From assembly GCA_030691585.1 (NCBI GenBank), contig JAUYEC010000175.1, positions 1 to 8,118 of the forward strand: a stretch of DNA of 8,118 nucleotides, written 5' to 3'. Made by a program: the position numbers and the translations under genes. The stretch is from Candidatus Omnitrophota bacterium (GTDB lineage Bacteria > Omnitrophota > Gorgyraeia > Gygaellales > Profunditerraquicolaceae). The notes beneath the pieces were generated by a model. That model had not been told where the DNA came from and did not search any database. It was given only the letters and a program-made list of their open reading frames with translations. Below, in pieces: positions 1 through 5,381 of this stretch. The first letter of the stretch is position 1, and each line of letters begins with the position of its first letter.

Positions 1-168
1 GAGCGCTTCTAGTATGGGGGTATATTCTTTTCTTTCGCTTGTCAGATGTAGAGTCTTGCCCAACTGACAATAAACACAGTTGAAACTACATATTTTATAA
101 GGGATTAGGCTGATGCCCAGCGACAAACCTAACCTGCGTGATTTTACCGGACCGTATATGTATTTCAT
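1..168 (-). CDS. Radical SAM protein, N-terminal part (runs off the window)
   Basis: Translating from the ATG at 168-166 gives 56 residues, open to the window edge. The visible part has a GPVKSRRLG stretch (residues 6-14), then LGISLIPYK, then the iron-sulfur motif C27-x3-C31-x2-C34 in the form CSFNCVYC. This CxxxCxxC motif binds the 4Fe-4S cluster that cleaves S-adenosylmethionine. The GPV-SRR-LG lead-in followed by a CxxxCxYCQLG motif is typical of small radical SAM proteins of the COG0731-like 'Fe-S oxidoreductase' kind, whose substrates are mostly unknown. The upstream sequence has only a weak purine stretch and no good Shine-Dalgarno, but the start matches the usual N-terminus of the family. 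It lies downstream of the CBM48 gene, separated by a long inverted repeat. Radical SAM membership is secure; the reaction cannot be named from this fragment. Confidence 0.85.
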   Translation of the reverse strand, partial: MKYIYGPVKSRRLGLSLGISLIPYKICSFNCVYCQLGKTLHLTSERKEYTPILEAL

Positions 169-198
169 TTGGCGTTTGTTCTTTGTTTAAAAATAATA

Positions 199-251
199 GG
201 GACGGTTCTAATTTTCCGGCGTCTATCCGGCAAAAAAATTAGAACCGTCCC
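199..251. repeat. Long inverted repeat, RAYT/REP-like palindrome and possible terminator
   Basis: The arms GGGACGGTTCTAATTTT (199-215) and its exact complement (235-251) are 17 bp each and enclose a loop with a further CCGG/CCGG pairing (216-219 with 227-230). On the plus strand the hairpin is followed by a T run (253-259). On the minus strand, the coding direction, it is followed by the T-rich TATTATTTTT. It sits between the CBM48 stop codon (275-277) and the radical SAM start (168). It could act as a terminator for the CBM48 gene. Its arm is unrelated to the palindromes at 605-685, 3665-3744 and 5317-5373. Palindromes of this GGGACGGTTCTA type are, as I recall, dispersed in many uncultured-phylum genomes; that point is memory, not shown here. 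Confidence 0.75.
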
Positions 252-274
252 CTTTTTTTAGGCTCGTTCGACGA

Positions 275-544
275 CTACTTGACCTCAATAAGACAATTCT
301 GCGTTCCGAAGGAGTTTGGCACACAAGCTGTGCAGCGCGGGTCGTTTAACCACGAACCGTCCACTAGAAACTTGTATTCGTGCCTACCCGGCTTTAAATT
401 TACCTTAACATTCCAATTGCCCTTGGAATCTTTTTTCGCCGCCATTCCCTTAGTGTTCCAGGCGTTAAAACTTCCCGTCAGGCTGACCTTTTTGGCCGCG
501 GGCGCGTAGAATTTGAATTCCACCGGCTTTGTCCTTAACAGCAT
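275..544 (-). CDS. Small stand-alone glycogen-binding (CBM48/AMPK-beta-like) domain protein
   Basis: This is an 89-residue protein that is essentially one early-set carbohydrate-binding domain. The AMPK-beta/isoamylase pattern is clear: GSFNAW (24-29), a GNW turn (42-44), LKPGRHEYKFLVDGSW (50-65), NDP (67-69) and FGTQN (79-83). W29, K58, W65 and N83 match the positions that contact glycogen in AMPK beta (W100, K126, W133, N150). There is no signal peptide and no catalytic domain. C71, C74 and C84 lie in or near the binding loop. The ATG at 544-542 is chosen because AAGGAGG (550-556) stands 5 nt upstream. A longer reading from a TTG at 595 would overlap the -35 box and lacks a ribosome site. 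It has its own promoter, so it need not be transcribed with lpxI. Carbohydrate binding is well supported; its cellular role is unknown. Confidence 0.85.
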   Translation of the reverse strand: MLLRTKPVEFKFYAPAAKKVSLTGSFNAWNTKGMAAKKDSKGNWNVKVNLKPGRHEYKFLVDGSWLNDPRCTACVPNSFGTQNCLIEVK

Positions 545-549
545 AACTG

Positions 550-556
550 CCTCCTT
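550..556 (-). promoter_or_regulatory. Shine-Dalgarno site fixing the CBM48 start
   Basis: AAGGAGG on the minus strand is a full match to the anti-SD core and stands 5 nt before the ATG at 544-542. It rules out the longer TTG-initiated reading from 595. Confidence 0.85.
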
Positions 557-566
557 GTTAGTGATA

Positions 567-595
567 GTTATACCTAAAAACCTACCAGGTGTCAA
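567..595 (-). promoter_or_regulatory. Sigma70-type promoter of the CBM48 gene
   Basis: On the minus strand a perfect TTGACA (595-590) is followed after exactly 17 bp by TATAAC (572-567), one base off the -10 consensus. The predicted start of transcription is near 560, giving a leader of about 16 nt that contains the AAGGAGG site. The promoter sits just downstream of the palindrome at 605-635. The small gene can therefore be expressed independently of the lipid A genes. Evidence is by consensus only. Confidence 0.75.
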
Positions 596-604
596 GAATT
601 TTAT

Positions 605-635
605 TGTAGGGGCGGGTTTTAAACCCGCCCCTACA
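605..635. repeat. REP-like palindrome, family B, copy 1
   Basis: This is a perfect 31-bp palindrome, arms TGTAGGGGCGGGTTT and complement around a single central base. It carries the GTAG foot typical of REP elements. It lies between lpxI and the CBM48 promoter, 19 bp from the family A copy at 655-685. Confidence 0.9.
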
Positions 636-654
636 CTGAACGCGAAAACGGTCC

Positions 655-685
655 TGTAGGGACAGCATAATATGCTGTCCCTACA
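655..685. repeat. REP-like palindrome, family A, copy 1
   Basis: This is a perfect 31-bp palindrome, arms TGTAGGGACAGCATA and complement around one base. It is identical over all 31 bp to the copy at 3665-3695. On the coding strand it begins 7 nt after the lpxI stop codon. It shares the TGTAGGG foot with family B but has a different stem. Confidence 0.9.
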
Positions 686-692
686 AATAATT

Positions 693-1499
693 TTAGACTG
701 CTATAATACAAATCCCCTTCTTATCCGCCAGGCGCACTGCCTGCGCCCGGTCAATAAAAAGCGTCTTACCTGCTTCTATAGCAAGGCACTTTGCCCCTGC
801 TTTAACCAGATTCCTGACCGTATTCAGCCCCACCACCGGTATATCGAACCTCGCGTCCTGCTTAGGCTTACTGACCTTAACTACGGTCACACCACTCCCC
901 CGGCTGAGTAAACCCGCGCGCCGGATCAGGTTATCTGTACCCTCCAACGCCTCTACCGCGACAATCGCTTTATCTTTGACAGCCACGGTCTGGCCGATAT
1001 CCAGCCCGGCAATAGCCCTGGCTAAGTCTAACCCGAATTTTATGTCTGCGCCTGCCGCCGCATCCGGCCCTGCGCTTGTCAGCACGCCCTTTGCCGGCAG
1101 ATACTCCTCAATAAAAGTGGTAGAATCCAACAATTGAAGCCCCGCTTCTTCCAGCCTCCGCGCTATCGCCCTGAAAATACTATCTGCCCGCCTGTCGGTA
1201 ATCTCTCCTAACAAACACTGCAGCTCCGGGCTGTTTTTTACTTCCTTGCTGAACAATCGTTTGGGGCTGACCTGGCCGGCCATAATGATCTTGGTGATGC
1301 CTTCGGCCCGGAATATCTCGATCATCCGGTTCAATTCACCTAAGCCCACCCAATATATTTTATCGACAAAATTTTTCAGGCGAGGCGAGGCATCGCCTTT
1401 AATGGCCACAGCCGCTAAATAGTAATTTTTTTTCTTCGCTTCGCCCGCAAGCAGAAAAGGAAATTTTCTGTTACCGGCGATAAGGCCTATTTTTTCCAT
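693..1499 (-). CDS. lpxI: UDP-2,3-diacylglucosamine pyrophosphatase LpxI
   Basis: LpxI hydrolyses UDP-2,3-diacylglucosamine to 2,3-diacylglucosamine-1-phosphate (lipid X) and UMP, the fourth step of lipid A synthesis. It replaces LpxH in many non-gammaproteobacterial diderms. The 268-residue product begins IGLIAGNRKFP (4-14), has IIMAGQVSPKRLF (71-83) in the N-terminal domain, and AVEALEGTDNLI (181-192) followed by KPKQDARFDIPVVG (211-224) in the C-terminal domain. The second aspartate of the QDARFD stretch (D215, D219) corresponds to the region holding the essential aspartate D225 of the Caulobacter enzyme; I cannot align it exactly. Length is normal for the family. The ATG at 1499-1497 lies 6 nt after the lpxA stop, so the two are probably translated together. 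A palindrome pair follows the stop codon. LpxB, which would use its product, is not in the window. Confidence 0.93.
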   Translation of the reverse strand: MEKIGLIAGNRKFPFLLAGEAKKKNYYLAAVAIKGDASPRLKNFVDKIYWVGLGELNRMIEIFRAEGITKIIMAGQVSPKRLFSKEVKNSPELQCLLGEITDRRADSIFRAIARRLEEAGLQLLDSTTFIEEYLPAKGVLTSAGPDAAAGADIKFGLDLARAIAGLDIGQTVAVKDKAIVAVEALEGTDNLIRRAGLLSRGSGVTVVKVSKPKQDARFDIPVVGLNTVRNLVKAGAKCLAIEAGKTLFIDRAQAVRLADKKGICIIAV

Positions 1500-1505
1500 T
1501 GTCTT

Positions 1506-2291
1506 CTACTCTTTGCGGCATGAACGGGCCAGGCCGCGCTCTGATTTTTTGATGAAGTCGATAAGGTATGTTACTTCGGGAGTGGATTTGATCTGCGCTG
1601 TAACTTGTTCAATGGCACTTTTTTTGGAAAGCCCGCTGCCGAAGAATATCCTGAAGGCACGGTCAAGATTCTCTATAGAATCGCGCGGGATCGCATGGCG
1701 CCTTAAGCCGATGAGATTCAGCCCGTAAACACGGGCAGGGTGCCCGTCGCAGGTAGAAAATGGCGGAATGTCCTGTACCACCTTAGAGCATCCTCCGATA
1801 ATAGAAAGTTTGCCCACGCGCACAAACTGGTGCACCGCTACAAGCCCGCCGATCACCGCCCGATCCTCGATGGTAACGTGCCCCGCGAGTGTACCGTTAT
1901 TGGCGATGACACAATTATTTCCCACAATGCAGTCATGGGCCACGTGCGAATAGGCCATGAACAGGTTGCCATTCCCCACCGCGGTCTTGGCGCCGTCTTC
2001 CGTGCCGGGATTAAAAGTGCAGTATTCGCGGATGATATTATTGTCGCCGATCTCTAAAAGGCTTTTCTCGCCCTTGTGTTTCAAATCCTGCGGACGGCTG
2101 CCCACCACAGCACCGGTAAAGAGCTGACAATTCCTGCCAATGGTAGTGTTGCCGGAGATATTACAATGTGTGCCGACTGCACTGCCGTCGCCGATGACTA
2201 CCGCATCAGTGATTACGGTATAGGGACCGACGCTAACACCTTTACCTAATCGGGCCTTTGGAGAGACTATCGCACTTTTATGTATTGGCAT
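1506..2291 (-). CDS. lpxA: UDP-N-acetylglucosamine acyltransferase LpxA
   Basis: LpxA transfers a 3-hydroxyacyl chain from acyl carrier protein to the 3-OH of UDP-GlcNAc, the first step of lipid A synthesis, as a cytoplasmic trimer. The 261-residue product (E. coli 262) shows hexapeptide-repeat left-handed beta-helix sequence over about residues 1-185, then a helical C-terminal domain. SHVAHDC (115-121) carries the catalytic histidine H119, equivalent to E. coli H125; AGH (136-138) and AVHQF (152-156) give the other conserved histidines. G167 in GGCS corresponds to E. coli G173, the hydrocarbon-ruler residue, so a long acyl chain is allowed by this position. The start ATG lies 25 nt after the FabZ stop, with no strong Shine-Dalgarno. 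It sits between lpxC-fabZ and lpxI, as expected for a co-transcribed lipid A set. Confidence 0.96.
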   Translation of the reverse strand: MPIHKSAIVSPKARLGKGVSVGPYTVITDAVVIGDGSAVGTHCNISGNTTIGRNCQLFTGAVVGSRPQDLKHKGEKSLLEIGDNNIIREYCTFNPGTEDGAKTAVGNGNLFMAYSHVAHDCIVGNNCVIANNGTLAGHVTIEDRAVIGGLVAVHQFVRVGKLSIIGGCSKVVQDIPPFSTCDGHPARVYGLNLIGLRRHAIPRDSIENLDRAFRIFFGSGLSKKSAIEQVTAQIKSTPEVTYLIDFIKKSERGLARSCRKE

Positions 2292-2316
2292 ATTGTTTGG
2301 CTGGTAAACCTATTTT

Positions 2317-3633
2317 TCAGGCATCGACCAGGGCAAACATCATATCCGCCTCAGCCACTACTTTACCGTCTACTAAAGCCTCACCGTGGACCTGCCCGGT
2401 CCTGGCCTTGATCTTGCCGACGACCACGTCGAGCACCAGCTGGTCCCCGGGAACCACGGTCTTTCTGAATTTTATATTATCAATAGTCAGAAAAAAAGCT
2501 AATTTTCCGCGGTTCTCAACGGGCGCCAGCATCATTACCCCACCCACCTGCGCCATTGCCTCAACGATCAAAACCCCGGGCATCACCGGTTTCCCCGGAA
2601 AATGCCCCTTGAAAAAATAATCATTAATGGTCACGTTCTTTATACCGGTGGCGTGCTTTCCCGCTTCAAGATGAATGATCCTGTCCACAAACAGAAACGG
2701 ATCGCGGTGCGGCAGTATCTTCATGATCATGTTAATGTCTAATTGCTCACCCAGCGGCACATTGGACACTGCCGCGACTCCGGCGGAGACGTATTTTTCT
2801 TTTTGCTGGTCGAGCCTCCTGAGTAATTTCAGGTTCAGCGCATGCCCGCTCTTTAAGGCAATAATATGGCCCTTGATCGGCTGGCCCAGGCAATAGAGAT
2901 CGCCCAAGAGATCAAGCACCTTGTGCCGGACAAACTCATCTTCATAACGCAATTTATTCTTGATCACGCCATTCTTTCCTACAACAAGCGTATTCTCGTA
3001 ATTTGCGCCACACCCAATACCCTGCTTCTGCAGGGCCGCAGCCTCATCCTCAAGGCAAAACGTGCGCGCCCCGGAAAGCTCTTTTTTAAAGACTTCGCTG
3101 TTTATTGCTTGCTCAAAAAACTGCGCTTTAAGAAGCGGATGATTATAGCTTAAGGTGTATGAAACCTTGAAATCCTGCGCCGGCAGGGCCATGATCGAGG
3201 CTCCGTCCTCTTCAATAAAAACAGGTTCGCGGATCACATGATACTGCCGCGGCTCTTCCTGCTCCTTTATCCCGGCCTTTGATAACACCTCCACAAACGC
3301 CGCACTTGAGCCGTCAAAACCCGGCATTTCCTGGTTATCTATCTCAACGATAAGATTGTCAATGCCCAGGCCCGACAGCGCCGACATCAGATGCTCGATA
3401 GTCTGAACTTGAGCCCCACCCACACCTACAGATGTGCGGCGATGGTAACGGTCCTGCGCCAGAAGCGAATCCACAATCGCCTTTATCCGGGGCCTCGCAG
3501 GCAGGTCAGTGCGCACAAAAACTATGCCCGAACCCGCCTCAGCCGGCTTAAAAGTGACATTCGCCTTGATCGCCGTATGCAGACCCACCCCGCTTAGACT
3601 TACCTCTTTTTCAATTGTCTTCTGATTATCCAT
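2317..3633 (-). CDS. lpxC-fabZ: Bifunctional LpxC deacetylase / FabZ 3-hydroxyacyl-ACP dehydratase
   Basis: This 438-residue protein joins two enzymes in one frame. Residues 1 to about 275 are LpxC, the zinc deacetylase that commits UDP-3-O-acyl-GlcNAc to lipid A. TIEHLMSAL holds E80 (general base) and zinc ligand H81; FVRHKVLDLLGD supplies ligands H237 and D241; H264 is in SGHALN. Residues about 298-438 are FabZ, the fatty-acid synthesis dehydratase: ILPHRDPFLFVD (306-317), then GHFPGKPVMPG with H344 and LIVEAMAQ with E358, at the usual 14-residue spacing. The linker is short, about 276-297. No stop or frameshift separates the parts. Such fusions are known in Bacteroidota and several uncultured diderm phyla. 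The ATG at 3633-3631 has GAGG about 10 nt upstream. A palindrome pair precedes it, and lpxA follows after 25 nt. Confidence 0.96.
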   Translation of the reverse strand: MDNQKTIEKEVSLSGVGLHTAIKANVTFKPAEAGSGIVFVRTDLPARPRIKAIVDSLLAQDRYHRRTSVGVGGAQVQTIEHLMSALSGLGIDNLIVEIDNQEMPGFDGSSAAFVEVLSKAGIKEQEEPRQYHVIREPVFIEEDGASIMALPAQDFKVSYTLSYNHPLLKAQFFEQAINSEVFKKELSGARTFCLEDEAAALQKQGIGCGANYENTLVVGKNGVIKNKLRYEDEFVRHKVLDLLGDLYCLGQPIKGHIIALKSGHALNLKLLRRLDQQKEKYVSAGVAAVSNVPLGEQLDINMIMKILPHRDPFLFVDRIIHLEAGKHATGIKNVTINDYFFKGHFPGKPVMPGVLIVEAMAQVGGVMMLAPVENRGKLAFFLTIDNIKFRKTVVPGDQLVLDVVVGKIKARTGQVHGEALVDGKVVAEADMMFALVDA

Positions 3634-3664
3634 ATGATAAAAACCTCATATCCAAAACTATGCC

Positions 3665-3695
3665 TGTAGGGACAGCATAATATGCTGTCCCTACA
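3665..3695. repeat. REP-like palindrome, family A, copy 2
   Basis: This 31-bp perfect palindrome is identical to the copy at 655-685. It ends 31 bp upstream of the lpxC-fabZ start codon, so in a read-through transcript from lpxD it would form a hairpin in the leader just before the GAGG ribosome site. Confidence 0.9.
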
Positions 3696-3714
3696 AAACC
3701 TTTCGTATATTCGC

Positions 3715-3744
3715 TTTAGGGCGGGTTTAAAACCTGCCCCTACA
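3715..3744. repeat. REP-like palindrome, family B, degenerate copy 2
   Basis: The right arm AAACCTGCCCCTACA (3730-3744) differs by one base from the perfect family B arm. The left arm (3715-3728) has lost one G and its GTAG foot reads TTTAG. The element ends 2 nt from the lpxD stop codon. It looks like an old, decaying family B copy. Confidence 0.75.
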
Positions 3745-3746
3745 TT

Positions 3747-4787
3747 TTATTTTTGGCTGATCTTCTTTTCTAACTCTTCTATTTTTTTCTTCAACTCTTT
3801 TATGGTTTCATACAACTTAGGCAAATTCTGCACGCAGGCATTCACGCGCTTTGCCGACTCATGCTCCCTGGCAGGATAACCCGAAACCATGGTATTAGCA
3901 GGCACAGACTTAGTCACTCCTGCCTGTGCCGCCAGGATCGCTCCGTCGCCTATGGTGATATGGCCGACGAGCCCCGCTTGTCCTGCGATAGTGACGCCTT
4001 TTCCGATGATCGTGCTGCCGGAAATACCTGCCTGTGCCACAATAATGGAATTTTCGCCGATGACCACGTTGTGGGCAATATGCACAAGGTTGTCGATCTT
4101 TGTGCCGGAGCCGATAACGGTCTTGTTGAAACGCGCGCGGTCAATGGAAACATTGGCGCCGATCTCTACGTCGTCGCCGATCTCAACCGTGCCCAACTGC
4201 GGGATCTTGTGATGCAGCCCCTTGAGGCTGACAAAGCCAAAACCGTCTGAGCCGACCACCGTGCCGCAATGTATGATCACACGGCTGCCGATGATCACAT
4301 TTTCGCGGATAGACACATTTGGATAGATCAAGGCCTCGGCCCCGATCTTAGTGCTGTGCCCTATGAAACATCCGCTGTAAATTGTTACATTATCCCCCAA
4401 AGAAACCTTATCTTCAATGACCGCGTAGGCGCCGATAGCAACATCTTTACCCAGAGTAACAGACTTACCGATGACGGCAGTCGGATGTACGCCCTTAATA
4501 TGAGCAGCCTCAGCCGGAGCTATCAAGGAAACGATTTTGGCAAAGGCCAGCGACGGGTTGTCCGTGCGCACGATCGGCTTCTTATGCGTAGTCAAAAGCT
4601 CGCGCGAAGCGATGATCGCTGAGGCGCGCGTCTTCTCGATCAACGCAAAATACCTGGGATTGGCCACAAAGGTAATATCCCCTTCGCAGGCCTCTTTTAT
4701 CCCCGAAACGCCGGTGATGACGATATCCGCGTCGCCGGAGATATCCCCGTCGATGAATTCAGCTATTTCCCTGAGGGTCTTTTTCAC
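3747..4787 (-). CDS. lpxD: UDP-3-O-(3-hydroxyacyl)glucosamine N-acyltransferase LpxD
   Basis: LpxD adds the second 3-hydroxyacyl chain, from acyl-ACP to the 2-amino group made by LpxC, giving UDP-2,3-diacylglucosamine. The 346-residue product (E. coli 341) has the N-terminal uridine-binding domain (about 1-100: LREIAEFIDGDISGD, GDITFVANPRY), then a hexapeptide-repeat beta-helix (about 101-305) with the family signature GSDGFGF (179-185). IDNLVHIAHNVVIG (231-244) carries the catalytic histidine H239, the same number as in E. coli. Residues about 321-345 form a lysine/glutamate-rich helix able to coil. The start is a GTG at 4787-4785, only 3 nt after the skp stop, and no Shine-Dalgarno stands at normal distance (AAAGGA lies about 15 nt upstream). 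Translation is thus probably coupled to skp. A degenerate palindrome follows its stop. Confidence 0.95.
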   Translation of the reverse strand: MKKTLREIAEFIDGDISGDADIVITGVSGIKEACEGDITFVANPRYFALIEKTRASAIIASRELLTTHKKPIVRTDNPSLAFAKIVSLIAPAEAAHIKGVHPTAVIGKSVTLGKDVAIGAYAVIEDKVSLGDNVTIYSGCFIGHSTKIGAEALIYPNVSIRENVIIGSRVIIHCGTVVGSDGFGFVSLKGLHHKIPQLGTVEIGDDVEIGANVSIDRARFNKTVIGSGTKIDNLVHIAHNVVIGENSIIVAQAGISGSTIIGKGVTIAGQAGLVGHITIGDGAILAAQAGVTKSVPANTMVSGYPAREHESAKRVNACVQNLPKLYETIKELKKKIEELEKKISQK

Positions 4788-4790
4788 TAT

Positions 4791-5297
4791 TTATACTTTT
4801 TTTCCTTTATTCAAGATTTCAATGATCTGGGTGGTGATCTCCAGGTTCTTGTCCTGATAGATCAATACGCGGTCATTAAAAACCATGGTATAGCCTTGCG
4901 CGGCCGAATAGACCTTAACCGCGTCTTCAATATCCTTGAGTATTTCCTTCATCTTATCATCCTGATCCTTGCGCAGGTCAGTTTGCTTCTGACGGTCATA
5001 ATCCTGGAATGCCTTGATTTTGGCCTCAAGTTCGCCTTTCTTAGCCGCCTTGTCTTTTTCGGGCAGAAGATTGATCTTATCCTGGAGCTGTTTAATTTCG
5101 TTGACCTTAGTATCCCTGTCCTTGGTGTAGGCTGCCTCTTGTACGCTTAAAACTTTGTCATAATCCTTGGTCTTATAATATTCACTGAATGTCCTGGTCA
5201 GATCCACATAACCGAATTTTTCCGCTGCCTGTGCTGTCCCCATCAAGAAAAACATTCCCAAAAACAGACCCGCTATAACGCCTGTTGCCTTTCTCAT
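4791..5297 (-). CDS. skp: OmpH/Skp-family periplasmic chaperone
   Basis: Skp-family proteins are periplasmic trimers whose helical arms hold unfolded outer-membrane proteins until BamA inserts them. The 168-residue product starts with a signal peptide (basic MRK, hydrophobic about 5-20, cleavage likely after TAQA or TAQAA near residue 24-25). FGYVDLTRTFSEYYKTKDYDKVL (28-50) is the typical OmpH opening. Residues about 52-130 are highly charged and helical, fitting the coiled-coil arms, and the end (MVFNDRVLIYQDKNLEITTQIIEILNK, split around 138-164) returns to the body domain as in the family. AAGGAGGA (5301-5308) gives a strong ribosome site 3-4 nt before the ATG. It lies between bamA and lpxD, the position it holds in proteobacteria. 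The symbol follows the family; sequence identity to E. coli Skp is likely low. Confidence 0.88.
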   Translation of the reverse strand: MRKATGVIAGLFLGMFFLMGTAQAAEKFGYVDLTRTFSEYYKTKDYDKVLSVQEAAYTKDRDTKVNEIKQLQDKINLLPEKDKAAKKGELEAKIKAFQDYDRQKQTDLRKDQDDKMKEILKDIEDAVKVYSAAQGYTMVFNDRVLIYQDKNLEITTQIIEILNKGKKV

Positions 5298-5316
5298 TTC
5301 TCCTCCTTGTAATTTT

Positions 5317-5344
5317 GTAGGGACCAGGCATACCGGTTCCCTAC
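5317..5344. repeat. REP-like palindrome, diverged family A-like copy
   Basis: The feet GTAGGGA and TCCCTAC (7 bp) match family A, but the inner stem is different and imperfect (CCAGG against CCGGT). It directly abuts the family B copy at 5345. It stands just upstream of the skp ribosome site. Confidence 0.65.
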
Positions 5345-5373
5345 GTAGGGGCGGGTTTGAAACCCGCCCCTAC
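5345..5373. repeat. REP-like palindrome, family B, copy 3
   Basis: This is a perfect 29-bp palindrome, arms GTAGGGGCGGGTTT and complement around one G. On the coding strand it begins 8 nt after the bamA stop codon. It is joined without a spacer to the element at 5317-5344, the junction reading CTAC|GTAG. Confidence 0.9.
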
Positions 5374-5381
5374 CACCCCTG

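Noticed and set aside
545..595. N-terminal extension of the CBM48 protein from a TTG at 595-593
   Set aside because: The TTG overlaps the -35 box, no ribosome site precedes it, and the extra 17 residues are not part of the domain. The internal ATG at 544 has AAGGAGG 5 nt upstream.
599..690. Palindromes as ordinary intrinsic terminators
   Set aside because: The stems are GC-rich but have no T run on the coding strand, and exact sequence repetition between gaps is not expected of terminators.
672..911. Plus-strand reading frame of 79 residues starting MLSLQ
   Set aside because: It also starts inside a family A palindrome and continues antisense to lpxI, with no family resemblance.
1740..2057. 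Plus-strand frame of 105 residues opposite lpxA
   Set aside because: It is antisense to the hexapeptide-repeat coding region and has no ribosome site or recognisable domain; repeated codons in lpxA keep the opposite strand open.
3634..3746. Possible promoter between lpxD and lpxC-fabZ
   Set aside because: The best match (TTTTAA-N17-TATACG) is weak and lies in the palindrome region; not enough to call.
3682..3879. Plus-strand reading frame of 65 residues starting MLSLQ
   Set aside because: It begins inside the family A palindrome and reads through the family B palindrome (RAGLKPAPT-type peptide), then antisense to lpxD. Such peptides are artefacts of these repeats.
3861..4250. Plus-strand frames of 107-129 residues opposite lpxD
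   Set aside because: Same cause: they mirror the periodic beta-helix codons of lpxD and resemble nothing known.
605..5373. CRISPR-like array from repeated palindromes
   Set aside because: The repeats are three widely separated pairs in intergenic gaps, with no regular spacers and no cas genes.
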